64,000 bases of DNA, taken from assembly GCF_000001735.4 (NCBI RefSeq), contig NC_003070.9, positions 8,928,001 through 8,992,000 of the forward strand, written 5' to 3'. Both the position numbers and the translations under genes were made by a program. The stretch is from Arabidopsis thaliana (Eukaryota > Streptophyta > Magnoliopsida > Brassicales > Brassicaceae). Within the stretch, counting starts at the first letter, position 1, and each line of letters starts with the position of its first letter. The notes beneath the pieces were generated by a model. The model was not told the origin of the DNA, searched no databases, and was given only the letters and a program-made list of their open reading frames with translations. Of the stretch, positions 1-10,678 are shown one piece after another.

Positions 1-3000
1 AGATCCTGCGAAAAACCAGCCGCCACACTTGGGCAGAGAACTCGCATATCAGTAGAAGATGATCGCGAGACTCCGAAGCGAAAGAGCAAAGAACACAAGC
101 GTCGGACTGAATGTGTCCCCAAGAAGCTAGCCTTTGCCGCGTCAGAAGACGGTTGAGATGGCTAACCCACATGTTGAATGCATACTTCGGCACAGCTCCC
201 TTGAACCAGATAGAGGAGGCCCAGCTTTTCACAGTAGCCTTAGGCCGAATAGCTTCCCAAGTCTTTGCAGCAGAAAAACCCTGGCAAAGAAAACCATTAA
301 CAGACCATTCGTAACGGTCGACATCCTCCTGAGCAGTAGAAGGCACAGGCACCGTGCATAAGTGATCGTGAATGCCCTTAGCAGGAGCGGAACGGGACAC
401 CGGAAGTCTCCACCCATCTTCAGAAAAAGCTGAAGCAACCTTTGCAAGAAGAGGGACACGCAGAGAACTTGGCCCAATGTCACCAATGATCCGAAAGAGA
501 GGCCCAAGAGAAGTCCAGTTGTCATACCAATAGTCAGCTTTAAGGCCATTACCTACTTTGCATACTAGAAATTGATGCGCTAGAGGCCTTAGACTTAATA
601 ACCTCTTCCAAGTCCAAGAGTCACTCTGACCCCCTTCAACAGCCCAGAAGGAGCCGCGACTAAGATGATGAAGGTGCTGCCAATCGGCCCAGAGAGAGTC
701 CTTAGCAACAAACAGCCTCCAAATAAGCCTCATACTAAGAGTTTTGTTCCATTCTAGGAGGCGTCTTAAACCTAGACCTCCTTCAGATTTTGGGAGACAA
801 AGGGCTGCCCATGAAACCTTTATCCCTTTAGCTTGCTCAATATTTCCTGACCAAAGAAACCTAGAACAAAGACTTTCAATCCTTTTGATGCATCCCTTAG
901 GCAGCAGAAAAGTGGACATCCAGAAGTTGATGGAACCAAATATAACAGAAGAGATAAGCTGAATCCTGCCAGCGAAAGATAAGCACTTATTGACCCAAGA
1001 GCGAAACCGTGCCGTAATCTTCTCAAGGAGAGGCTCATACTCCGCAATGCGCAGCTTACGATTCATCAAAGGGAGGCCCAAATACCTAATAGGTAGGGTG
1101 CCAATAGGGAAACCATAGGCAGCATTTGCGTTGGATTCCAACTGATTCAGACCCGCTAGATAAAGATGGCTCTTATCTTTGTTGACTTTCAAACCAGACC
1201 AAGATGCGAAATCGTCCAACGTCTCACAAATACCATGAAGAGAGAAACTTCCACCATCAAAGAAGATCATAACATCATCTGCAAACATTAAGTGGGATAT
1301 GGAGAGATTGGAGGCCTTAGGATGGTAGTGAATAAGACCAGACTCATACCTTGAATGAAGCAAATTAGAGAAAGCTTCCATTGCTAGAACAAAGAGATAG
1401 GGTGAAAGAGGATCACCCTGCCGCAATCCCTTGGTACTCTTAAAGAAGCCACCATTGCCTCCATTGATAGAAACTGTGAAAGTAGGCGTAGAGATGCATT
1501 GAGAAATCCAGTTAATAAATTTTTCCGGGATGGCGAGAGCACGCAAAGCAGCTATGACAAACTCCCATCTCACCGAGTCAAAGGCCTTTTTTAAGTCCAC
1601 TTTAAGCATCCCTCTGGGAGAAATATTGCTCCAATTATACCCATGTACCAAATCAGTTGCGAGCAAAACATTTTCAGCAAGAGAACGACCCGGGAGAAAC
1701 GCAGATTGAGCCGAGGAGATCACTCCAGAGAGAAGCCGCTGAAGCCGATCAGTCAAAAGTCTAGCGATAACTTTGTAGAGCGTGTTCAAACAAGAAATAG
1801 GCCTGAAATCAGAGGTGCAAGTAGGATTAACAATCTTAGGGATGAGCACAATAGTAGTTGCATTCCATTGCTTCAGTAAGCAGCCAGAGGAGAAGAATTC
1901 CTTGATCGCATCTGTCACCTCTGCTCCAACAATGCTCCAAGAATCGATAAAGAACTCAGCCGTGAAACCATCTGGGCCGCAAGACTTATTTCTGGGAAGT
2001 GAGAAGAGAGCAGCTCTGATATCTTCATTAGAGAAAGTACTTTCTAACTCGCAAACTTGAGCAGGGGAGCATCTATAAGATAACAACAAATTCATATCAT
2101 TTTGCTCCATCAAGTAAGGATCAACTTCATCACCCAACAAACTTCCAAAGTAACTAGCACAAAGGTCAAGTATTCCCTCTTGAGAATCAACCAGCTTACC
2201 ATTTCCATCATACAAAGCAGAAATGGAGTTAGAGGAATTTCTAGCATCAGCCATCCTGTGAAAGTATTTCGTATTTCCATCACCTTCAGCAAACCAAGAG
2301 ATTCTCGACTTTTGGCGAAAGAAACTTTCCTCAGCAGCAGTTAGAATGTGCCATTTACGCTCAGCTTCAAGCTCAAAACTAGCATTGATAGGAGTGGGGT
2401 CAGCGAGGGTGCGATCTTGACAGCCAATAAGAAAATCGTGAGCTTCTTTGGTTCTTTTTTCCAATTCAGAGTAATTAAGCCTGCTGAAGTCCTTGATAGG
2501 TTTCTTTAGGGCCTTCAGCTTCTTGGAAACCCTGAACATAGAGGAGCCGACAACATTAAGGGTAAACCAGTTGTCCCTAACCAAGTTCAAGAAATCTAGG
2601 TTTTTGAGAAGGTAATTGAAGAACTTAAAGGGTCTTTTTGCTTTGATAGATGTCTCTTCAAGCACTACACCGCACGAGACATGATCAGAAAAATCAAGAC
2701 TCCCAAAAATCCCAAGCGAGGAAGGAAAAAGGGCATTCCAACTATCGTTAACCAAAATACGATCAATCTTTTTAGCCACCGGTGTAGTATGACTCTTGTT
2801 CCACCAAGTGAAAGTATTGCCCTTATAGCGTAAGTCAGATAACTCCGCAGCAAGAAGACAATCTCTGAAGTCTCTCATATTGATGTCCACATTCAAAGAC
2901 ACTGGATTGGAATGCTCTTGAGGATTCAGCACTTGGTTAAAATCACCTAAGACCAGCCAAGGCCTATCACCAATAATACCTGAAACCACCATGTTCACAA

Positions 3001-3373
3001 TTTCTATCCACAACTCTTTCCTAGAGGCAACCTCATTAGCAGCATACACCACTGAAACAATGATCCAAGAAGGAGAGCCAGGAAGCAAAACCTCACAAGT
3101 GATCATCTGCAGAGATTTAGCAACAACAACAACCTGAACACTTGGATCCCACATCACCCAAATCTTTCCTAAATCTGAAAAAGCATAGTTTTCAACAAAA
3201 GACCAGCCAGGAAGGAGAGCATTTATAAACTTTCTATCCTTTGGCTGTTTGACGTGCGTCTCTATAACGCCTCCAAAAATAGGCTTATTAGCCTTAACCC
3301 ACTTTTTAAAACCGCTACGGTGGCTGACATTATTAAAGCCCCTGATATTCCAACAAAAAAGGTTTGTACACAT
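1..3373 (-). CDS. LINE ORF2: endonuclease and reverse transcriptase, open to window edge
   Basis: Reading the minus strand from the ATG at 3373 gives 1,124 codons to base 2 with no stop, so the protein continues outside the window. The N-terminal apurinic-type endonuclease keeps its signature residues: Asn9 (WNIRG), Glu38 (IETH), Tyr110, Asp144 and Asn146 (LGDFN), Asp204 (KIDRILVN) and the SDH triad at 229-231. The reverse transcriptase follows with KSCGPDGF, DFRPISCLN, QSAFLPGR, KVDLKKAFDSVRW, GLRQGDPLSPYLF and the catalytic FADD at 697-700 (bases 1274-1285), then a YLGLPL thumb motif. Near the edge is a zf-RVT-type zinc site: Cys1093, Cys1096, His1105, Cys1110. Plant ORF2 proteins often end with an RNase H domain, which would lie beyond base 1. 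The ATG is two bases after the ORF1 stop, in a different frame. Confidence 0.93.
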   Translation of the reverse strand, partial: MCTNLFCWNIRGFNNVSHRSGFKKWVKANKPIFGGVIETHVKQPKDRKFINALLPGWSFVENYAFSDLGKIWVMWDPSVQVVVVAKSLQMITCEVLLPGSPSWIIVSVVYAANEVASRKELWIEIVNMVVSGIIGDRPWLVLGDFNQVLNPQEHSNPVSLNVDINMRDFRDCLLAAELSDLRYKGNTFTWWNKSHTTPVAKKIDRILVNDSWNALFPSSLGIFGSLDFSDHVSCGVVLEETSIKAKRPFKFFNYLLKNLDFLNLVRDNWFTLNVVGSSMFRVSKKLKALKKPIKDFSRLNYSELEKRTKEAHDFLIGCQDRTLADPTPINASFELEAERKWHILTAAEESFFRQKSRISWFAEGDGNTKYFHRMADARNSSNSISALYDGNGKLVDSQEGILDLCASYFGSLLGDEVDPYLMEQNDMNLLLSYRCSPAQVCELESTFSNEDIRAALFSLPRNKSCGPDGFTAEFFIDSWSIVGAEVTDAIKEFFSSGCLLKQWNATTIVLIPKIVNPTCTSDFRPISCLNTLYKVIARLLTDRLQRLLSGVISSAQSAFLPGRSLAENVLLATDLVHGYNWSNISPRGMLKVDLKKAFDSVRWEFVIAALRALAIPEKFINWISQCISTPTFTVSINGGNGGFFKSTKGLRQGDPLSPYLFVLAMEAFSNLLHSRYESGLIHYHPKASNLSISHLMFADDVMIFFDGGSFSLHGICETLDDFASWSGLKVNKDKSHLYLAGLNQLESNANAAYGFPIGTLPIRYLGLPLMNRKLRIAEYEPLLEKITARFRSWVNKCLSFAGRIQLISSVIFGSINFWMSTFLLPKGCIKRIESLCSRFLWSGNIEQAKGIKVSWAALCLPKSEGGLGLRRLLEWNKTLSMRLIWRLFVAKDSLWADWQHLHHLSRGSFWAVEGGQSDSWTWKRLLSLRPLAHQFLVCKVGNGLKADYWYDNWTSLGPLFRIIGDIGPSSLRVPLLAKVASAFSEDGWRLPVSRSAPAKGIHDHLCTVPVPSTAQEDVDRYEWSVNGFLCQGFSAAKTWEAIRPKATVKSWASSIWFKGAVPKYAFNMWVSHLNRLLTRQRLASWGHIQSDACVLCSFASESRDHLLLICEFSAQVWRLVFRRI

Positions 3374-3375
3374 AA

Positions 3376-5058
3376 TTAAAGAGAGTGTTTAGGGCCCTTG
3401 CCCCGCTGGGTTTTCCGCTGACGCTTCGACAGCACCTGAGTAAATCTCGCAACATCCTCATCAGAAGACAAGACATCTGACGAGTCATCTTCTGTTTCAT
3501 TTGCACTCATAGAGGGTAAACTAGAGCTAGCAACAAGAGCTGTCATTGATAAGGCACTAGAAGGGTCTGACTTGCTGGACTCACCAATAGACACTTCTTT
3601 CGGAACAGCACCAAGCTTAGCCGAGGCCAGACTAACCGTTTCCTCTGGTCCTGGCTTACTTGGAGTTTCAGTGATAGATTTGACCTGCCATTCCTGCCCT
3701 GAGGCAATTGTGCTCTTGGATGGCTCTTTGCTGGAGACAGGGATCTGAACTGGGGTCTTTGATCTTCTCCGACGCTGGTTTCGACGCTTCTTTAGGCCAG
3801 GTTCAGTAAGATTTGGACAGCTACCCGTTAGATGAGTAGTTGAAGAGCAGTTTGAACATAGGACTGGAGCCTGCCGACAATGACGAAGACTATGACCAAT
3901 TTCCTTGCAGTGAGCGCAAACCGGAGGCATCCAAGGACTTGACACAAGAACTCTTCTAATCTCTCCAGTGTCAAACTGAACGTTAACCGCCTCAGGCAAA
4001 GGCTTTCTAGGGTCAATGATGGTGAAAACTTTGGCAACTACTAGATTTGTTTTGTTAGCTGTAGAGGGATGTAGGAATTTTGGTTCCCCCACAAGACTGG
4101 CTATACGTTCCAGGCCCTCCTCATGAAAGAATTGGTATGGAACGTTGCGCAACTCAAGCCAAATTGGAGCCGATGACAGCTCCGGCTTAACTGGAATAAC
4201 CCCTGGTTCCCATTTTTCAACAAACATCGTTTGACCTTCTATTAGCCACAACCGCTGAGTAAGGACCCTGTTACGAGTATTAGCGTTTGGGATGCGGAAA
4301 AGAAAAGAGTTTCCTTCCATTTTTGAGACAGAGATATCACGGAACTGTCTACTCCAAATTCCATTTGCAATGTTATGAATCGTTCCCTGAGCGGGGGGAT
4401 CAGAGTAGAATTGCCCCAAGATGAAGAAGTCCCAGGACTTCTTGTTCCTCTCAATTACCGAGTTTGGGATTTTGACACAGAGCTCCCCAGAAGGGAGAGT
4501 GAAGGAGGAACCTTTTTTTGCGAGCTTCTTAGCAGAGCCCTTAACCCGGTCCACCCAGAGCGCGGAGCCCGAACTAACGGGTTGAGATCCAATCACTGGA
4601 GCCTCCACCGGAGAAGTTCCAACGGTTATGCCTTGCTCGGCAGGGAGCGGAGAAGACAAGACAGACTTTGGTGGCAGCTGAGCTATCACCCCGACTTGAG
4701 AAGAACTGACCAAGTCTGTCTCATTGACAGTCGATTGGTCTAGGGAGGCTGAAGACAAAGCACTATTTGCCTCTGAATTGACGGACGTCGCAACACCGGA
4801 GGCGGAGCCATCGACGGTGGGGACAGGCGCACTTGCAGCAGACTGCGGATCTGGAGTCAACACTAAATCCGAGACTGGGGTCAGTGACAGATCTGAAACC
4901 AAAGAAGGATGAGGTCTAGAGGCAGACTCCTCCCTAGACCGAGCGGCAACAACACGGCTTTTGCTCACGAGAGGAGCAACAGCGCGAGCGTAGACTGCAG
5001 CAAATTTAGACGAACCAGGGACAGCCCCTCTAATGGGCTTCTTTTTCTTCTTCGGCAT
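3376..5058 (-). CDS. LINE ORF1 protein, zinc-knuckle nucleic-acid-binding (560 aa)
   Basis: This is the RNA-binding ORF1 protein of the LINE, expected to coat the element transcript. The N-terminus is very basic (MPKKKKKPIR) and is followed by a Ser/Ala/Pro-rich low-complexity stretch to about residue 165. A folded DUF4283-like region spans about 195-375. Two CX2CX4HX4C zinc knuckles then sit at 381-394 and 401-414, seven residues apart. The tail is Ser/Lys-rich and charged, ending in a basic segment. The ATG at 5058 is the first in the frame and follows the GC-rich leader. The frame is unbroken over 1,683 nt. ORF2 begins two bases after the stop codon. The DUF4283 assignment rests on general resemblance (SWD-FF-LGQF and VPYQFFHEEGLERIAS-like blocks) and position before the knuckles. 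The LINE assignment is firm. Confidence 0.93.
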   Translation of the reverse strand: MPKKKKKPIRGAVPGSSKFAAVYARAVAPLVSKSRVVAARSREESASRPHPSLVSDLSLTPVSDLVLTPDPQSAASAPVPTVDGSASGVATSVNSEANSALSSASLDQSTVNETDLVSSSQVGVIAQLPPKSVLSSPLPAEQGITVGTSPVEAPVIGSQPVSSGSALWVDRVKGSAKKLAKKGSSFTLPSGELCVKIPNSVIERNKKSWDFFILGQFYSDPPAQGTIHNIANGIWSRQFRDISVSKMEGNSFLFRIPNANTRNRVLTQRLWLIEGQTMFVEKWEPGVIPVKPELSSAPIWLELRNVPYQFFHEEGLERIASLVGEPKFLHPSTANKTNLVVAKVFTIIDPRKPLPEAVNVQFDTGEIRRVLVSSPWMPPVCAHCKEIGHSLRHCRQAPVLCSNCSSTTHLTGSCPNLTEPGLKKRRNQRRRRSKTPVQIPVSSKEPSKSTIASGQEWQVKSITETPSKPGPEETVSLASAKLGAVPKEVSIGESSKSDPSSALSMTALVASSSLPSMSANETEDDSSDVLSSDEDVARFTQVLSKRQRKTQRGKGPKHSL

Positions 5059-5180
5059 GAGAGCAGGAAGAAATTTCCGACCACCAGCGTGAGGCCGGCG
5101 TCGGGGGGAGAAGAGGGGGCGAGAAAACTAGGTCAGGGAGAAAAAGGAGAGAGAAAAAGAAGAAATTTCGGCTTCCAACT

Positions 5181-5938
5181 TATTATCGGTTGGTACCAAG
5201 AAATTTCGTTCTTATGTTGGTATCAAACAAAACTTGTTTGAAATTATCCATCTTACCAATAATATCAAACACCACCAATATTAACATTTCTTATGTACCA
5301 CAATTAATAATGGGTCGTTGATAACGATTTGATGATATTAACGCTTATAGATATTTGGTCCAATATACGCTTGTGTGGTAGTTAGTAGCCATTTTCATCT
5401 TTTAGCTAGAAATTAAGAAGAAATTGGACTATACAGAAAAAAATGCGACATCAATTGGCAATGACAATGACAATTCACGGAAAACTTGTTCATTCTGCAT
5501 ATTATAGTTTGCTGTCTAGCCATTTTTGTGTTTGAAATCCCGATTCTGATTCTTTTAGGATAATATAGTGTTACCAGATATCAAAAAGTTTTTCAAATAG
5601 TTTAAAACTATTTCTTATTTTTTAGAGTTCGTAAAGATGATCAATCGATTTTTTTTAAGAGAATCAGTTTTTTGTTCTTATGTTCGTTCCATGGTAAACA
5701 TGTTTAAGATAGAGTAATTTAACAATCAAAATGCCTTTGCAGTTTGCACATTCTTATTACCAGATATATACATCAGTGCTATCAATACAAGTAAAAGTCA
5801 CATTATTATTGGTTACTTCTATGTACATACAAGTCCTCAAAGCACAATTAAGTGCCAAAATAACTTCTGTTGTTTCAGAAGAAAAAAGATTCACCGAAAT
5901 TTGTAAAGTGAGATATAACATGAATAGATATTAACTAT
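5181..5938. other. AT-rich spacer between LINE and COL16
   Basis: The sequence is AT-rich, with no coding pattern or strong repeat. It holds the left flank of the LINE and, at its right end, the 3' UTR of COL16. A 67-codon plus-strand frame at 5731-5934 has no recognisable features and is not called. Confidence 0.6.
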
Positions 5939-7284
5939 TCAGTAATTAACACCTAATGGTGAAGCAGCAGCAGCGAGCGAGGCTCTCTTCACGAATCTTC
6001 CTTTCATTCGTGGTCTTTTCTCTGCATTCAATTTACGTACCTCGTACCGTATCTTCTTAGAAAACAACCTTGTCCTCCTCTTCTCTCTGTATCTCGAAAC
6101 TCTAGCTTCTCTACCTCCATCTCCAAACCCACTTGATGGTAAACATCCACCAACGTATTGCTTCTGATGAGTACTTTCTCCTCCATTCTCCACCTAAAAC
6201 ATATTATTTCAACTTTTAGAAATTTGAGAACAGTAAACTCACTTTTATTTGAATTCTATAAGAATGAGGATTTTAAATAACGTACCATGGAAAAGGCTGG
6301 CCAACCGCTGATGTCCATGTCTCGTTCCGGTGGCTCTCCTGAACTCCACGGTGGACCTTGACCTCCCCAAGTGGATATCACCGAGTCATAGTTTAATCTT
6401 AGCATCAGAACATTCTTATGTTCTTCCTCTTTCACCTTAACAACACATTCACCACTACTTTCAACGTTCTTCATTACCTCTTCTTCGGACGTCTTGTGTG
6501 ACGACTCGTAATCAAAGCTTAGCTCAAACGGTACTGTTCCATCCACGTCTTTTCGATCATCATCAAATATATCCATGCTCATGGCTTTTATCTCTTCTAC
6601 TTCTTCTTCAATCTCATCTTTTTCGATTTTGAACATCTCTGAATTAGATAACCCTAGCTCCTCCATGGCATACGACTCCGTGTCTAACCCGCGACCGAGC
6701 AGAGTCTCCACGTCAGCAGCAAACTCCTCAAGCTCCATGTCGGTCGGGAAAAATCCATTAAGACAACTTTCAGCGTTGTCTTCCTCCTCCTCGATCATCA
6801 AACCACTTCTGATCATAGGAAACTCGATCTTGGGCTCAACGACATCGTTCAAGAACTGCTCAGACACCAACGGATCTAGAACCGGCACTTGACAGATCAG
6901 CTGCTCTTCAAGCTCATAGTTGTCTGTCTGATCCTCAATACTAATATCAGGAACCAAGTCATGAAATATCGACGAATTGTTTTTCTTACCAGAGCCACGT
7001 GGCGTTCGAGCTTTACGAGTAAACCCGTGATGCCACGTGGCGACCTCATGTGGAGGAGAAGCTGATGAGTGGTTGCTATGCTTTACGACCGCCGGGCTAG
7101 CCGTCTTCAAACGGACTCTCTCGTGGCGGCGAGCAAGAGGGTTTGCTGAATGGACCAAACTGTCGCAAGACTGGCAAAGAAAAGCATCGTCGGCCGCGCA
7201 GTACCACCGTGCACGTCTCTTCACGCAGCTGTCGCAAGCCCTCGCCGTCTTCGCTCCAACAGCATTCGCCAAACTTTTCATCAT
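5939..7284 (-). CDS. COL16: CONSTANS-like zinc-finger transcription regulator COL16 (BBX15)
   Basis: This nuclear regulator of the B-box/CCT family has two exons: 7284-6286 and 6193-5939 (417 aa). The 5' splice site is ATG|GTACG and the 3' site TTTTAG|GTG, phase 0. A single B-box lies at residues 17-58 with its Cys/His ligands intact (CDSC, CQSC, H48, H54). A long acidic middle region follows, with EEEED-type runs typical of an activation domain. The CCT domain sits at about 361-403, encoded entirely by exon 2 ([17 protein letters not shown] and on). The double ATG at 7284/7281 is chosen as start because the upstream in-frame codon at 7293 is TTG; this gives the known COL16 length. CCT domains bind DNA together with NF-Y subunits, and related COLs act in light and chlorophyll/flowering control. 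I infer the exact member from length and neighbours. Confidence 0.95.
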
Positions 7285-10200
7285 TGTATACAAAGTCTAC
7301 ACAACCAACATCAACGACAAGAGCACGAGAGCTTTGGTTTTGAGATCAATCTCAATTATTGAATCTTTTGCTCTCTGCAAAAAGTTAGATTTAGTGTAGT
7401 CCTAGAGAGTTTGAGATTAAGAGGATGACCCGCATGAAGCGCATTCCCTTTTGTGTCAGTGGATTTTTGAAGTTATAAGAAAAATTATGTACTTTTTGGG
7501 TGTTTATGTCTTCAGTTAGGGACCCATGACGAGGCCTTATCTGATTTGTGATTGGTTGAGTTCTGAAGATGATCTTCGTAATAGTGTTTTAATTGGTCAG
7601 CTTCTTTATCCATTGGATTTCTTGTGTGGTCTACCTTGTCGTTTTCCTTGCCCAATCACTCTTTTTTTTTTTTCAATATTCAAGACTTTTTGTGATTTTT
7701 GTTATTTCTTTTTTCCTTTTTTTAGTAGCAAAGGTTTCAGCTTTGACATTTTTTCCTTTTCTTCCACCATTTTTTTAGAGACTATATAATAACTACTAAC
7801 TTTGACTATGGATAAAATAATTTTTTTAGCTAAATAGTTTTTCTCCAATTTTGGTAATACTTATCAACAAACATTGATTCACTTTTTAGAAATCTGAGAA
7901 ATATCTTAGCAAAAAGCATTGATTCAATTTTTTGAAGTTTGAAGTTGAAGGAAGATTTGATTGGATAGAAGTTTTTAAGCTACAATGGTTGATTATTTGA
8001 TTAAACAAATAAATTTAAGAAAATGAATGTGGAGATTTATCATAAATGATAAATTGGTACAATATTTATTATTAATTATTCTTATTTTGGTGCACCATGT
8101 GTTGCCAGGTTCATTTATCTATTGGTTAGTCTTGTCCAATAGAAAATATTATTATCAACACAGAGTTAATTATAGCTATCAATATAAAATCATAATAAAG
8201 ACTACTCATGTGATATGAACTATTACCTAGACAAAAGTGATATCCTCATTTGGAGAAAGGCGATATTGTACCCAAGAGAAATATGGTAAGACAAAAGGTA
8301 AGTTTTATTTAGTAAATAACCTTAAAAATGCGTAATTTGTAATTTTATTTTCATCAAAGATAATAGTTTCACGGGTGATATTAACATGTATTCATTTTTA
8401 GTAACATGTTTTATTCATAATGTCGCATTATTACAATTCAATCACATATGTTATCATCATGTCAACTATACCCACTAATTACTGGTTAGCATAAGGAAAA
8501 AAGCAATTAGTAAGCATAACTTTATTGGTAACATGATTAATAAGATATTTCATGAAAACAAAATTACATTTGTTTAGGGTTATAACCTAAGTATATGATT
8601 AGAATTATAAATTTGCATTCACATTCCATCCAATCTACTTATGTTATTGATATATAGATGTACATTTGATGCACACAATTAAATGTAGGAAGCCTCATTA
8701 TCATAAGAAGAACGAGCAGCCACTATTACTAGGATTTTAAAATCGAAAACATAATACTATATTTAAATGACAATATTTCCTATTTCAATAGCAAAGTGAA
8801 ATAAAAAAAAAAACTCAAATGGAGTTAATACCACTAAACTACGATTAATTAATGACTATGGATCCACTAATATTGAAGGCTAATCAGTTTGGTTACAAAG
8901 TATAACATTAATTCTCACATATTATTTTACATGAACAAGTAATTTTTTGGATTGTATTTCTGTAGAAAAAAAAAGAAAAAAGTGAAGAACATGTTGTTTA
9001 TTAGAGATGAGGGAGGACTGATCGAGTTACGTAAGAGGCCTTTATCACTGGGCTAAATAATGTGTCGGCTCAAAACTCAAATATATATGGGCCGATATAA
9101 TTAATAAAATTCTGCAAACGAACTTTACTTTATAAATTTTAATACAAGCCCCATAATTCGAGCCCACGAATCCCTACAAATTCTTACGGAAACCGTAAAA
9201 TTGAAACTGAGACATATGTAGGTTCAAACACCCTCGTTAATAAAAAAATAAAAAAATGGTATGTACTATACCTTCGGTATTAAGTTTTGACCATTCACTA
9301 AACCAGACTCATTGGACATAAAAGAACGAAAAAAATAAAAGGAGAAAAACGAGATGTGATAGAAGATGGGCCTAGCCAGGTAATTAGCAGAAACTAAAAT
9401 AAAAGTATTGGGTAGAGAGTAAAAGCATGAAACCACATGCATAGACTACGTACACTCTACGTAACAACAAATTGCTGCTTTCAGTTATTACAAAATTAAA
9501 AGAACCGCCCACGCCTATTGCAGTTGCCTATCCCAATCCAAATTATAGTTGTGAACTTGTGAGACATGACACCGTATTTTTCTCTTACGCCTTCCATAAG
9601 TTTCACTCAATCTTTTTCGGTGAATTGGAGATGGGCTGATGATAGCTCATTTGGTTATCAAAAACTCTTTAAAAGAAAGTTAAGTCCTTATTTCTAGATC
9701 CCAATGCTCGTTTGGAGAGAGATGGTTTAGTACTTTGAAGGTTGATTATTGCATCCAATCTATCCTATGAAACTAATTCTTTATATCTAAATAAGAATCC
9801 TATAACTCATCTTAAAATGGTGCGGTTTGGACACAACCCACTAACTTTTTACGTTTCAGTATTATATATGAAGATGTCACCCAATATTGATACAAATTAA
9901 ACCTTAACATGAGTTATTGAATTTACACCTTAACATGTATAATAGAAAATCGGTCACTTGGTCAGGGACCATAAAAAAATTATAAACCAATAATATGGAA
10001 CTTTCTAATTAGAAGAAAAATGAAGATGGTTATGTGTCATGACTTCACTTTCAATTTTAAGACGGAAATTTGAATGTGATGGATATTTTGAGGAGTGAAC
10101 GAACTCATATAACCTGTGGCATTCGTGTACCTAATCAAAAATTTGTAAGAAAAAATAGAAAAATAAAGAAAACGAAGGTTCTCCCCAAAATTCCCGTGCG

Positions 10201-10678
10201 TAAAGTCAACTTGGATTTAAGTAGTCTGTCAATTATATCAACTGTATGACCACATGGCCTCATTACCCATATTTAATACAATTCCATTGTTGGTCAACTC
10301 TTAGGTGTGAGAACCCGAAATACTTTAAATTCTGCTTTGCTCTGTTCTGATATTTTTATACCCTTTTTATATTACAGCAATCTGTACTTTACCAAATACA
10401 ACAGGTCAGCAGATTCATGAGCAATGTTTTTAAAAATAAACGTAAAGGACATGTGTATTCATAAAAAGAAACTCATAAGAAATAAAATTTTAGTATTTCA
10501 TACATCACAAATCACATCATTAGAAAGTATAAAGAATAAAATACACCAAATGAAAAAGTTGACGCAGTTATTAGAACATGTGTTGTATCTTATCGTCTTT
10601 TGCAGTTTTCTCTATTTTCCCAATCTTTTAAAAGTGTTTTCATAGTTCAACAACTTCAAGGATAAAAAAAAAGTATTT
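7285..10678. other. Intergenic: COL16 upstream region and KCS5 downstream region
   Basis: About 3.4 kb without a supported gene. The left few hundred bases hold the COL16 leader and promoter (minus strand). A pyrimidine-rich T/C tract lies around 7610-7780. The remainder is AT-rich with scattered A/T homopolymers and no coding pattern, tRNA fold or long repeat that I could see. Frames of 60-87 codons in it are T-rich and lack any recognisable motif. Confidence 0.55.

Larger units (their letters stand above)
1..5180 (-). mobile_element. LINE (non-LTR) retrotransposon, 3' end outside window
   Basis: The element is read right to left. A pyrimidine-rich leader lies at about 5059-5180, then ORF1 (5058-3376) and ORF2 (3373 to the window edge). 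Gene order, tandem CCHC knuckles in ORF1, and an apurinic endonuclease followed by a reverse transcriptase in ORF2 define a plant LINE of the L1 type. It copies itself through an RNA intermediate primed at nicked target DNA. There is no LTR. The 5' boundary is placed where the GC-rich leader gives way to AT-rich flank and is uncertain by tens of bases. The 3' UTR, poly(A) tail and target-site duplication would lie left of base 1, so neither age nor insertion site can be judged. Neither ORF is visibly broken, which is unusual because most plant LINE copies are 5'-truncated or full of stops. Confidence 0.93.

Noticed and set aside
4375..5241. Plus-strand frames antisense to LINE ORF1 and its leader
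   Set aside because: GC-rich coding DNA on the other strand makes random open frames. No recognisable domain is present.
5731..5934. 67-codon plus-strand frame in the LINE/COL16 spacer
   Set aside because: AT-rich, with no motif or promoter. Probably chance.
7037..7399. 120-codon plus-strand frame antisense to COL16
   Set aside because: It overlaps the B-box exon in antisense and lacks any motif, while the minus strand encodes a complete COL protein.
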